This document shows positions 47,301 to 59,100 of a DNA stretch of 64,000 nucleotides, piece by piece. This DNA is from Euryodendron excelsum (Eukaryota > Streptophyta > Magnoliopsida > Ericales > Pentaphylacaceae), in NCBI GenBank assembly GCA_033060915.1, contig CM065377.1, forward strand, positions 39,535,183 to 39,599,182. The letters run 5' to 3'. Numbering within the stretch: the first letter of the stretch is position 1; the number at the start of each line of letters is the position of its first letter. Made by a program: the position numbers and the translations under genes. The notes beneath the pieces are model-generated. The model saw only the letters and a program-made list of their open reading frames with translations, did no database searches and had not been told where the DNA came from.

Positions 47301-49129
47301 TCAAATATATCTTTTCAAATCTTTTCTAAAATCAAATGAATTTCTTTCCAAATCTATTTTTCAATATTCTTTTCTAGTACTTGTATATCATGCATCATGT
47401 CTTTTCAAACATTCTTTTTCAAAGTGAATAAGATTGAACATTAGTTAGTTGAAGACTCTCATAGGTGAATCTAGGGTAGATTGACATGTAGGTACCGAAA
47501 GGGCGGGGTAGGCTGATGGCTTAGTGCGTCTTCCCTGCACGTAACCAACCTCCAAACCTAGATTACTATTTTCAAAGACCAAAACGGAGTTGTTTTTCAA
47601 AAAGGGGCTAAATGTTTTCCAAAGATTGTCAAACAACCTGTTTTCTTAAAAACCCTCTCTTGAGGTGATCTTTTCAAAACCTTTTTCAAAAAACCCTAAG
47701 TGTAGTTTTCGGATTATGCTTAGTTTTTAGGTGACGTAACTCACCTTAATCAAGTTAGGTGGTGACTCCAAACTTTTTTCAAAAGCCCTTTATTCAAATC
47801 TATTTTCAATTCAAACTTAGTCGCACTCATTCTTCTAGGAGGTTGAGTTCTAACGAGAGAGTACAATATTTTTTCCGCTTGTGTGTATATTTCTCGAGTG
47901 CAAAAAATCTGGGCATGACAGCCATACCATCTTAAAGTAGGCTAGTGAGAGATACCCCTACACAATGGCTCCCACTAGCTTTCCTCTAGGCATGAACTAA
48001 GAGCCTTCTTGGCTCAAGCATGCAAGAAAGGGGGGTTGAAGATGGGGATTAAAATAGAGAATAGCCTAAGTAGGCTAGGAGGGAGAAGAGAAGAGTGGGG
48101 GAAGACAAAAATGTAAAAGAGATACCACATTTTGCCTTCCACACACTTGTAGCCTTCAATGGATACCTTGGCTTGAACTTGAATGACTTCAAGAAGGCTT
48201 GAGGGGCTGGAAGGGAGTGTTTAATAGGGTGTAAGGCTATGTAGGTGAAGTGTATAGGCTTAAGGGAGGTGGAATCTAGCCTAAGTGTTGGAGGAGTGGA
48301 ATGTGTATAGAGATTCGAGGGTCTAGAACAGTTTCAGCAAAGCTTCGCATCAATTTCGGAGTTCGAACATGCAAAAGAGGGCGCTCGTATTTATAGGCAA
48401 AGATTTTGGACACTAGCACATGTAGGACATGCGCTTGTGCAAAATTTACATAGGCTCATGTGCTACATGTGCCAGTACTATTCCAATAGCAGAATGCCAC
48501 GTTGCACCCATTGTATTGACTAAATCTAAATAGTTGATCAAAATTTGGTCAATCTGATCAAAATCTGGGTGCATGTAGCATACGCTCCGTCACCGGGAGT
48601 GTTCGTTTAAACTTTGTCTCGATAATTGAGCCAACCGGGAAGGTTTCGGGAGAATCGGTAGCACCCACGATGTTCTCTTAGGATTTCTCGCAAACTTTCA
48701 TATTTTCAGAGAGTTGGAATGATGTTTGAAAGTGTAAGATATCGTCTCAAAAAATGTGCATAAAATGGCATCTCTGCGGAGCGTCTGTGATACACTTTGT
48801 AGGGGTTCGAAAGTAGCTATTTTCGTGTCATGTGATCAAGGCCTTCGGGAAGCGATCTCTTCGATCGGACCGTACTGATGGAAAGTACTCTGAAAATACT
48901 TTCGGGAATTATCTGATTTACGCATTTCTCAGGTCGTTTGACAATACGTTTCAATCAGGGAATTGGAGAAAAAGTCAACCTTGGCGAAGCATTTGTGAGA
49001 CGCTCTAGGGGTTGCTGAAGGTGGCATTGTTCGAGCCATACGATGGGGGGCCTCGGGAAGCGATCTATCGGATCGAGCCATATCGATGGAAAGATCTATG
49101 AATGAACTTTTGGGAATTCCCTGATTATA

Positions 49130-50023
49130 TCTCTATTGATTTTGATGATAACATATCTTATTGTTTTCATTTGATTATTCCTAATATTCTAATCCTTAGT
49201 CTATGAGTTTGTGTTATAAGGTATTTTATAGGATATTAAAGTAATACAATTACACCTTAGCTGCATGTCTTTTTAAGATTATGTAAGAAATTCAAATTCG
49301 AAATGTCTGGGAACTTCTTTAAGAATCAACTGAAGATCTTCGTATATGGAAATCAAATTTTAAGGAAACTTAGTTTTCTCCTATAAATGGACTTCGATGA
49401 TACTATATCCAATTATACAACCCTTCGTTCTAAATAAATATGAGCATAGTAGATTTTGTTGAAAGAAAGATTTGTCCCAGCAACTAAGAATATTATAGAG
49501 AGATATATTGAAGATTTCTAAAAGATTTCATTGAAGATTAATGGAAAAATACAAGATTTGATTTGGTCACTTCTTCAAAGAGCTACAATACAAGAAAGAA
49601 AAGATACATATTGTTAAAGTAAGAAAACTTAATGTACTGAATATTTCGAGTATCAAAACTTTTCAAATCAAGAGACAAATTAGCAACCTGATTTGAGGAG
49701 CCTACGAAGATTGTGTTTGTCAAACAAAAAAACTCTATATTGCTAGATTTTCAAGTATGAAAGCTTTTCAAATTCAATAGACAAATCAGCAAAGATTGAG
49801 GGACCTGTGAGGATTAAGATCAAGGTATTTTCAACAAAAATTATTAAAGAATATCTCATCTAATAGCTAGAAGAGAAAGACAATGATGGAGTCCTAATAT
49901 ATATACATTCGACTACAAAGGGAAGAACACCAACTTACTCTCTGGAAATGAAATTCTCACCTTCCAAAGTTCTTGAGCCTTTACAGATATCATTCTTATA
50001 ACCCTTGTGTTTCATTGGTATAT
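49130..50023. other. Unassigned segment inside putative inversion
   Basis: About 0.9 kb, AT-rich, unlike the surrounding LTRs. It opens near ATTGATTTTGATGATAACAT and ends ..TTTCATTGGTATAT beside an LTR start. It may be the original flanking DNA of E2, possibly a piece of a copia-type LTR. No ORF of note. Confidence 0.35.
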
Positions 50024-51101
50024 TGTAAGCACCCCATTTTTGCCCGCTCAGCAATCTCTGGCCCGACCAGATTCAGTTTACAAACACCGTAACATATGCA
50101 AGCTCAAGATGAGCCTTTCAATCTCTAATCCAGTCAATTGGTCACTTCTCAGGCCCAAAATGGCCCGTCGAAGCCATAAGCAGCATCATTCCATGCAACT
50201 TTCCAGACCGAGCGGTTTCAGAAACCAATGCCGTCCAGGTAGCTTCCCAAGATCGGGCGATCTCGGAGACCAATACCTTATCAAATTTCAAATAGTTCAC
50301 TTCTGGCGTCTGCTAGCCTGCCAATGTAGAATGTCCGTCATTTGGTAGTTCTCCGAGACCGGGCATTCTCGGAGACCAACACCACCCTCACAAGTAGCTT
50401 TCTAAGACCGGGCGTTCTCAGGAACCAACACCACCCTACAGGTAGCTCTCTAAGATCAAGCGTTCTTAAGGACCAACACTGCACAGATAGTTTTCTAAGA
50501 TCAGGCGATCTCGGGAACCAACACCTAGGTCAACACCGGTGCCTGTTAGCTCGACTCGGTAAAAAATGACCAAATCTGCCCCTTGGGCTTCTAGGCACAT
50601 TTTGGGAAATTTCAAAATCCCTCAAAATGGTAAGTCCACCCTTCCAAAATGTTACTAAATGGATAGGCGTACTCTGCACGCCATCCGGTCCAATTCCAAT
50701 CCCATTCCGGCTGACCCCTGTCAAAATAACTGTTTTGCCCCTAAACGCCCCAAAACTACACAAACCCCACCGAACGATAAATGACTCCCTTGAAACATCC
50801 ATGAACGACCAGGCAAGCTTAACACAACACTCCGGACCATTCCCGACCATTTCCAACCAAACCCAATCAAAATGACCATTTTGCCCCTAACGACCCAAAC
50901 GCGCCCCAAAACAACACCGGTCTTAGGTTATTGAATGGCAGGTCTTGTCACACACCGTTGTCTAGCCTAAGGAAGGCTTTATGACGCTAAACACTTACGA
51001 CTCGACTAAAGTTCTCCGAAGTGTCTCATAAACACTCCGCCTAAATTCTCGTTTCTCCTGATTCCCTAGTTATTACGCATCGTCAAAGGACTTGAGAAAA
51101 G
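50024..51101 (+). mobile_element. Start of a subfamily B LTR in plus orientation (inverted half of E2's 5' LTR)
   Basis: Runs from TGTAAGCACCCC to ..CTTGAGAAAAG. It matches 8,671-7,627 reversed, meaning exactly the portion that the E2 LTR at 39,772-49,129 lacks. The break points abut without overlap: the E2 part ends at ..GATTATA and this part ends at CTTTTCTC.. when reversed. The simplest reading is one inversion of about 2 kb (49,130-51,101). Confidence 0.75.
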
Positions 51102-52259
51102 CGCCCCCGAGTTTCACGAGCCTTGTCCACCAAAAAGGCCTTGCCTTCAATGGTTCTATATCTTTTTCCTTCAAAAAGATTTTACTCTAAAATTTTTCCA
51201 ACCCTATTTCTAAATTTCTAAAAAAAAAAAAAACAAAACTTCGGCAGAGTTTCGTTTAAAATGGTCCCTACAACACCCACGACATCAACACAAACCATGC
51301 ATCACAATCACATAACACCAATACCATCACACACTTTTCAAATTTCTAAGCTTTTCAAAAGACTTGTCTTATTTTCCACCAAATCAATGGTTTTCAAAGT
51401 TATCCTAAAATTTCTCAAAATTATTTCAAATGTTTTCTAAAATATTCCTAAATTTTTTAAAATTTTAAACTCCATTAATTTCATCAATTTCCCAATTTTC
51501 TTTATTTTTCCTATTTTTCTAAGTATTTTTTTATTTTTCAAAAAAATCAAAAATCCACCAAGTTTTCAAAAATCACAAAACTTCGCACGGTTGTTAAACA
51601 CATTTTTCTAAGGCACACAGTATAAAAATCTAGTCAAAAAACTCAATACCCAAGCCTGTAGGAACAAACCTCCAATTCTTACAAAAACCTCATTCACATA
51701 ATCACGCAAAATCGCTCAAATTCGATCAAACAAGCACCAAAATACAAAAATAACATCACTCTAGTGTTCAAAACATATTAAGACATCAATTTCCACTGTT
51801 CACACAACTCAAATGGAATTCTACACGTCAAAATCAACAGAAAATCGAAAACTCACCTCTTGGAGTTCTCCGGCGAAATCTTCTCTTCCGGCAGATTTTT
51901 TGGCATCGTGGTCTACTTCCGGCAATCACCCATGATCCCTAAGAAGTTCTCCTTCAAAATTTCAAGTCGGTTCCCTCACAAACACTCTTAATTCTTCAAA
52001 AATCCTTCAAATCCCGTAAGTGTTCAAACTAGAAAATTTTCTGGTTTTGTTCCCAGGCCTGGCGCCCCTGCTAGTGGCGCCAATTCCAAATTCTGGACAG
52101 CTTTGCCCTTTTTCCCGCCAAAACTCAATTTTAAAGGCCTTTTGGGCCTAATATTCGTTTTCACAATCCCGTCTTCCAAAATTTCCAAAGTTCGTCCCTC
52201 CGACCGCCTCACAGTCAACATAGGACTCTTACTCTATCGTTTTCTGTCTTCGACAAACA
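51102..52259 (+). promoter_or_regulatory. 3' internal end of E4 with putative antisense promoter and exon
   Basis: Non-coding internal sequence ahead of a 3' LTR. Read on the minus strand it has a leader-like block (AAAACGATAGAGTAAGAG..GAGGCGGTCGGAGGGAC) shared with X and E3. Then comes a GGCGCC..GGCGCC palindrome (52,061-52,081) of the same type as in A LTRs, and about 200 bp on, CCAAGAG|GTGAGT, a strong splice donor at 51,856. This fits a promoter and non-coding first exon of the antisense PMD gene. A TATA box is not obvious. Confidence 0.45.
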
Positions 52260-52281
52260 AAGACAGAAAAAGAGAGGCAGT
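52240..52281 (+). promoter_or_regulatory. PPT of E4 within a hairpin
   Basis: TTTTCTGTCTT (52,240-52,250) pairs with AAGACAGAAAA (52,260-52,270) across a 9-nt loop. The right arm runs straight into the purine tract AGAGAGGCAG that ends at the LTR start (52,282). Confidence 0.75.
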
Positions 52282-55200
52282 TGTAAGCACCCCATTTTTG
52301 CCCGCTCGATGGTCTCTAGTCTGTCCCTGACTTGAGTTCAAGTCAATATGGACATATTCTAGAATTCTAGTCCTAAACTAGTCAATTCATCGCTTCGTAA
52401 GCCCACCAGGCCCAAATAGAGGCAAAATAACCAAAATGCCCTTGTGGGCATTGTTCGGTCCAAGCGCATAAGCACGTCTTTCCGAAGACTGTGAGTTCCC
52501 TTTTCAATTCCAATAGGCATGTCTTTCCGAAGACAGTAAGTCCCCTTTCCAATTCTAATAGGCGTGTCTTCTCGAAGATGGTAAGCCCCTTCAAAAAATT
52601 CCAATTCCAATCCTTCTATCGAGAAAGTTGATTCCTCGAGACAGTAAGTCTATCCTTTCCGGCACGTTTTCCAAAGAAAGTTTCTTCGGAACAGTAGGTC
52701 CCTTCAAACCCGTCAACCGATACGAGACCCCAAGTCCCCTAGATGGTAGAACGGTCTACTTTTGGCGCCTGCTAGCCCGCCAATGCACAAATGCTTGTTT
52801 TGGCACGCCTTCTGAGAAAGTTAATTTCTCAAGTGCTAAGTCTCTTTAGCAGCTTTCCGAGATCAGACAGTCTCGGGGATGATTGCGAACCATCAGAGCA
52901 GCGGAAGCACTCACAAACATCGCAACCGTTAGAGTAACGAAAGTACTCGCAAACATCGCAACCGTCAGAGTAGCAGAAATACTCTCAAACAGGTCGATAT
53001 AGGGAATTGCCAACAAACCCTTGTATCATGAGACCGCCGTCAAAGTGGTCAATATCGATGCCTACTAGCCCACTTCGGTAAAAAATGACCAAACTACCCC
53101 TAGGACTATTTTTCGAGACGTTTCTCAAGAAAATACCTAAGTCCTCAGAACGGTAAGTCCATCCTTTCAATATTGTCTTAAAAGTAATATGATATGATTA
53201 GGTGCCTTCTAGTCAGTTTCGAGCCAATTTCGAGACTTTCTAGTCAAGATTACCATTTTGTCCCTAGGCATCCAAGTGCCCCGGGAACCACACTGGCCCT
53301 GGGTATCAAACCAGTAACCTTCCGAGAATGCTTCCTATACTATTCTCAACCTTTCATTATCTTTCTGGATTATTTCGAGTTAGTTCTGGCAAACCCGGTG
53401 CGAAATGACGTTTTGCCCCTGGTGGCCCGGTTGCCTTTTCCGATCACACTGGTTCTGGGTATCAAACCGGTAGCCTTTGGGAACATTTCAAATAATGTTT
53501 TCAAATCTCAAGTCTTCTTCCGGGATGTTCTGAGTCCGTTCCGGCAACTTTCCTGCCCGATTGACCATTTTGCCCCTAATAGCTCGGTTAACCCTTTCGA
53601 CAAACCCTAACATTCTTTTCCAAGTCCATTACCCCCCGGGACCCTATTCTAAGAGTTCCTGCCCTTTTCCAGCCTTCCGGGTCATTCCCAGTCCCTTAAA
53701 TCTTTCCCGGACTTTCCGGAGTCACTCCTAGTGAAGCCAGGCTAAAAATTGCATGGTAGTCTCTAGTACAGGCGCCCAAATCTTCTCAAGATATATTGCT
53801 TGCCGACTTTAAAACTTTCCTAACTGGCTGACACCACTCCTAGTGGTGCCAGAAGGATTTTTGGCCTGGCACCACTGCAACAGGCACTAGGTCATTCTTC
53901 CCTCTATAAATACAAAGCGTCCTCCAACATGAAAGAGGTTCGCAAACTCAGTCTAAAAACTCCCCTCTTCGACATACAGAACTCGTGGCCTTTCTAAACC
54001 CTAGCTTCTTTAGGTTCTCTAAACCCTAGCCTCCATACATAAACCTTAGCCTCCTATACACTCATATACACTCACATACATTCATACACTAGCCTCCAAA
54101 GCCTCCATTGAAGACTTGAAGTGTTGCAAACTGATATTCTCGAAGATCAAGACGAAAACTAAAGTGAAGACCGAAGCAAAGCAAGACAAACAAGGCGCGC
54201 AAAGCAAAGCAAAATAAATAAGACACAAGGTAGGTTTTCTCTTTAAGTTTACGCATCTTCCCCCTCTCTTCTCTCTCCTAACCCACTTGGATTTTCTTCT
54301 ATTTTAATCCACCATCTTCTTCTCCGCCTTTCTTACATGCTTGAAACAAGGGACTTCCCGGTCCATGTGTAGGATTAGGCTATTGGAGGGTCATCATGTC
54401 GGGGGCTTTCTTTTAGTCTAACCGGAGACCACGTGGATTCGGCCCCCTTGATTATGTGGTGAAGCCTTAACCTTGTATGTTCATAACCCCAACTTGCATT
54501 GTGCATATCATGATCTTGCATTCTTCTAAACTTGTTTTCAAACTCGTTTCCAAAACTTGTATTAAGTTTGTTTTTAAACTTGCATAAAAATCTTCTTTTT
54601 CAAAACTTGTTTTCAAAATCACAATCCTAAGGTGATTCTAGCATTTCCATGGCTAGGGTTTCTATAGGAAAGTGTTACATTTAAAGTGACCGATATGGTC
54701 CATATTTTCAACTCCTTGTTGTTTTCAAAATCACTATCCTAAAGTGGTTCTAACCTTCTTATGGTTAGAATCGTTTTAGAAAAGTGAGATATTATATATA
54801 GTTTCCATAAACTCTCTTTAAATTCCTTTCCAACATTGTTTTCTAAAAACTCCCTACAAAAATCTATTTTTCAAAACTTCTTTTTAAACTCCTTTCCAAA
54901 AAGCTCTTTTCAAAATTCTTTTCCTAAAAAACACTCCCTAGGTTTCCTTCTTAGAAAACTCTCTCCCTAAATCTCTTTCCTAAAAACTCTTTCCAACAAT
55001 CCCCTTCCAAAAACTCTCTCTTTTCAATTTCACTTTCTCAAAACTCCTATCTAGGATTGTTTTTCAAAAAATCTCCCTTTCTAAAAGCTTACTTTTTAAA
55101 ATCTCTTTTCTCAGAGTCCAAGTTAAACCTAGAGCCAACAATTAGGAAACCTTAATTTTCCTTCCCAAAAACATGATTTCTAATTCCCTATTTTGGCCTT

Positions 55201-56145
55201 AAAACCTAGGTTTCCAAGACCTTTTATTTCCTATATCAAAACTATATGTATTTCCAAAACCTCTTTTCTACGTCAAAACTATAGTCTTCCAAATCTAGGG
55301 TTTCTAAAACTTCCTTTTCCAAATCCAGGTCAAATCCAATCTTCCCCTTTAGGAAACCAAATCCAATCTTCCATTTAGGAAACTAGATCCTATTCTCCGT
55401 TTTTGGAAACAAAAGCAAAACATCCCTCTTCAGAAACATAATCCAATCCTTTGTTTTAGGAAATAGGAATCTCAATCCTTGCAAACCTAAACCTTTCCTA
55501 ATTCTTCCTAATCTCATACTTTCCTAAACCTTAAGTTTTCCAAACTAAAACATTTAAATCTTTCCTTAAACTTTAAATTTCTAAATCTTTCTTAATTTCA
55601 TACCTTTCCAAATCTAACTTTTCAAAACTTTCTAATTTGAAATCTTTCTAAACTTCCAAACTTTCTAAATTCGAAACTTTCTTAAATCAAATCTTTTCAA
55701 ATCTAAAACTTTTTAGATTTAAAACTTTCTTACTTTCAAAACTTTCCTATTTCAAAACATTCCAAATGACACTTTCTTAATCCAATACTTTCCTAAAACG
55801 GAACTTTCCTAAATTGAAACTTTCCTAAAATGAAACCTTTCCTAAAATGACATTTTCCTATTTTGAAACTTTCCTAAATCGAGACTTTGCTAACTCAAAC
55901 CCTTTCTAAATTCAATCCTTCTTTAATTCTCGAAGTCCAACACTCGAGTCAAATCATTTCTTAACTCTCAAGTCTTTCCTAAATCCTATCTTTCCTAAGT
56001 CTAGGTTTCCTTAACCTCAATCTTTCCAAAACAAGTCCAATTTTCTCAATTCTAATTTCCAATCTTCTATTCTAAGTTCAAATCAAATCCTTTTTCAAAT
56101 CTATTTTCTATCGGACTCTTATCCGAACTACGACTAACCTGATGG
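52282..56145 (+). mobile_element. Subfamily A LTR (3' LTR of E4), 3'-truncated
   Basis: Starts TGTAAGCACCCC directly after a PPT. It carries TATAAATA at 53,905-53,912 and a CAAG|GTAGG donor at 54,230. It stops at ..CGACTAACCTGAT in the middle of the conserved U5 motif, lacking about the last 855 bp. Eight unrelated bases later an opposite-strand A LTR begins. Confidence 0.85.
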
Positions 56146-56152
56146 GAGCGGT

Positions 56153-59100
56153 TGTCGCACCCAGATTTTTCGCACTCGAGGAATACTCACACAAGCGGGA
56201 AAAATGTTGTACTCTCTTGTTAGAACTCACCCTCCTAAAAGAATGAGTGCGACTAGGTTTGAATTGAAACTAAGTTTGAATAAAGGGCTTTTGGAAAAAT
56301 TTTGGAGTCGCCACCTAACTTGATTAAGGTGAGTTAGGTCACCTAAAAACTAAGAATAATCCGAAGACTACACTTAGGGTTTTTAGAAAACAATTTTGAA
56401 AATATCTCCTCGAGAGAGGGTTTTTAGGAAAACAGGTTGTTTGGCAGCTTTTGAAAAACGTTTAGCCCTTTTTGAAAAAATAACTCCTTTTTGGTATTTG
56501 AAATCAGTGATCCTAAGTTCGGAGGTTGGTTACGTGTAGGGAAGATGCACTAAGCTATCACCCTACCCTGCCCTTTCGGTACCTACATGTCAATCTACCC
56601 TAGATTCACCTATGAAAGTCTTTAACTAACTATAGTTCAATCCTATCCATTTTAGAAAAACAATGTTTAAATAGAAACTAACATGATGCATGGTATGCAA
56701 GTGTAAGGAAGAAGAATTGAAAAATAGATTTGAAACGAGATTTGAGGAGATAGAATTGAAATTGAAAAGTTTGAAAATTGAAAGTAGAAATTTGAAAATA
56801 GAAATTTTGAAATTGGAATTTTGAAAATAGATTGGAATTTGAGATTTGAGAAGATTTTGAAAACCACACCCATGAGGGTGGAATTGAAAGTTTGAAAAGT
56901 GTTGTGACCGCACCTATGAAGGTTGCCTACGTATCCCTTTGGGGGAATCAGGTCAGCCGTAGTTCGGACCGGAGTCCGATTGAAAAAAGATTGATTTGAA
57001 GAGAGAAATTGGATTAGAAGAAAAAGATTGAATTGAAAACTGGATTTGATTTGAGATTAGAAAAGGAGATTGGAAATTGAAATTTTTGAAAAGTTTAGAC
57101 TTTCATTTGAAAAGATAGATTTGGACTTGTTTTGGAAAAGAGAAGGTTTAAGAAAGCCTAGACTTAGGAAAGAGAAGAGACTTAGGAAAGACTTGAGATT
57201 TAGAAAGATTTAGAAAGATTTGACTCGAATGTTGGACTTGGAAGATTTAGGAAAGGTTCGAATTAGGAAAGGCTTGATTTAGGAAAGTTTTAGAATTAGG
57301 AAAGTTTCAACTTAGGAAAGCTTTGAATTTGGAATGTTTCAACTTTAGGAAAGTTTTGAATTAAGAAAGTTTCGAATTAGGAAAGTTTTAGAGTTAGGAA
57401 AGTTTTCACTTTAGGAAAGTTTTGAAATATGAAAGTATTGAATTTAGAAATGTTTTTGAATTAGGAAAAGTTTAGTTTAAGAAAGGCTCAGAATTTAGAA
57501 AGTTTCAAATTAAGAAAGTTTTGAATTTTGGAAAGATTTAGGTTTAGAAAGATTTAACTTGAGAAAGTTTCAAATTTAGAAAGTTTTGAATTTAGAAAGA
57601 TTTGAAATTTAGAAAGTTTAAGATTTAGAAAGTTTTAGAATTTTAGAAAATCTTGAGATTAGGAAAGGTTTGAGTTTAGGAAGAGTTTGAAAACTTAGGT
57701 TTGAAAAGTTAAGATTTGAAAGGAGGGTAGAATTAGGAAAGGGTTGAATTAGGAAAGATTTGAATCTTGAAATTTAAAGAAAGATTTAAGGTTTAGGTTT
57801 AAGAAACTTAGGGTTTAGGAAAGAATTGAATTAAGAAATGTTTGGATTAGGAAGGGATTGGATTTGGTTTCTAAAAGAAAAGATTTGATTTTGTTTTCAA
57901 AAACGGAAGATTGGATCTAGTTTCCTAAACGGGGAGATTTGATTCGGTTTCCTAAAGGGAAGATTCGATTTGGCAAGGATTTGGAAAGAGAGATTCTAGA
58001 AACCCTAGATTTGGAAAATGTAGAATTTTAACGTAGAAAAGAGGTTTTGGAAACATGTATAGTTTGGATGTAGAAAACGAGAGATTTTGGAAACCTAGGT
58101 TTGGGGCAAAGTTTGAAAACCATGTTTTTGGGAAGAAAATTAGGGTTTCCTAATTGTGAGTTCTAGGGCTTGATTTGGGCTCTAAGGAAAGAGTTTTTGG
58201 AAAGTGCGTTTTTGGAAACGAATGTTTTCTAGAAGGGAAATCCTAGGGAGGAGTTTTTAGAAAGTGAATTTGAAGAGGGATTTTTTGGAAAAAGATTTTA
58301 AAGAGAAGGAGCTTTGGAAAGTGTGTTTTTAGAAACATAGATTTTAGAAGGAAAATCCTAGAGGAGAATTTCTAGAAGGGGGATTTTGAAAAGAGAGTTT
58401 TTTAGAAAGGTTTTTGGAGAGAGTTTTTAGAAAGGTGAATCTAGGGAGTGTTTTTAGAAAGTGAATTTTGAGAAAAAGATTTTGGAGAGGAGTTGAAAAA
58501 GAGTTTTGAAAAATAGATTTTGGAAGGGAGTTTTTTGAAAACAATTTTGAAGAGGAGAGTTTTAGGAAAGTATGTTGAAAAAGAGATTTTTAGGAAGGGA
58601 TTTTTGAAGAGAGAGAGTTTTGGAAAGTATGAAAACGTCTCACTTTCCTAAAGGGATTCTAGCCATAAGAGGGCTAGAACCACTTTAAGAAAGTGGTTTT
58701 GGAAAACAATAAGATTTGAAAATATAGACCAAAAAGGTCACTTTTAATGTAACACTTTCCTAAAGCAACCCTAACCATAGAAAGGCTAGAATCACCCTAG
58801 AATTGTGGTTTTGAAAACAAGTTTTTGAAAAAGAGATTTTGATGCAATTTTGAAAACAAGTTTGAAAACGTTTTGAAAAACAACTTTGAAAACGGTTTTT
58901 GAAAGATGCAAGACTATGATATGCACAATGCAATTTAGGGTCGTAAACATACAAAGTTAAGGCTTCACCACATAATCAAGGGGGCCGGACCCACGCGGTC
59001 TTTGGTTAGACTAGAAGAAAGCCCCCGACACGGTGACTCTCCAATAGCCCAATCCTACACATGGACCGGGAATCCCCTTGTTTCAAGCATGCAAAGAAAG

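Larger units (their letters stand above)
42205..47925 (+). mobile_element. Solo LTR, subfamily A, 5,711 bp, TSD GCCAT
   Basis: LTR 42,210-47,920, plus-oriented, TGTAAGCACCCC to ..GGGCATGACA. Both sides carry GCCAT (42,205-42,209 and 47,921-47,925), with no PBS or PPT, so it is a solo LTR. It is the longest and most complete A LTR here. In order: ~81-bp CTCGAG-type units (42,395-42,735), three or more 157-bp units (43,310-43,860), GGCGCCAC palindromes (44,195-44,290), TATAAATA (44,310), GAAGA tract, GTAGGC donor (44,624), a conserved CCATGTGTAGGATTGG..ACCACGTGGG block (44,758-44,900), CTTTCCTAA repeats (46,000-46,800) and the GTCCGAACTACG motif (47,043). Confidence 0.92.
42001..47973. mobile_element. 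Small TIR element (~257 bp without insert) interrupted by a solo LTR
   Basis: Compared with the empty site in the other B LTR (around 6,470: CCTAAGCTTCCACTAGC), extra DNA is present here. It starts GGGAGCCA (42,001-42,008) and ends TGGCTCCC (47,966-47,973), an 8-bp inverted repeat with weaker similarity further in (GAGGGGC / TACCCCT). Removing the solo LTR and one TSD copy leaves about 257 bp without ORF, the size of a MITE. No clear target duplication was seen, so superfamily is unassigned. Confidence 0.5.
39772..49129 (-). mobile_element. Subfamily B LTR (5' LTR of E2), interrupted and broken
   Basis: Minus-oriented B LTR whose terminal end TGTCACGCCCC starts at 39,772. Without the insertion at 42,001-47,973 it aligns from end to end with 4,238-7,626. 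It stops at ..CTGATTATA (49,129). The missing first ~1.08 kb is found inverted at 50,024-51,101. It includes the telomere-like tract (41,111-41,430), a decayed GCGCATG palindrome pair (about 48,413-48,474) and the promoter CCTATAAATACG (minus, 48,386-48,397). No coding capacity. Confidence 0.85.
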
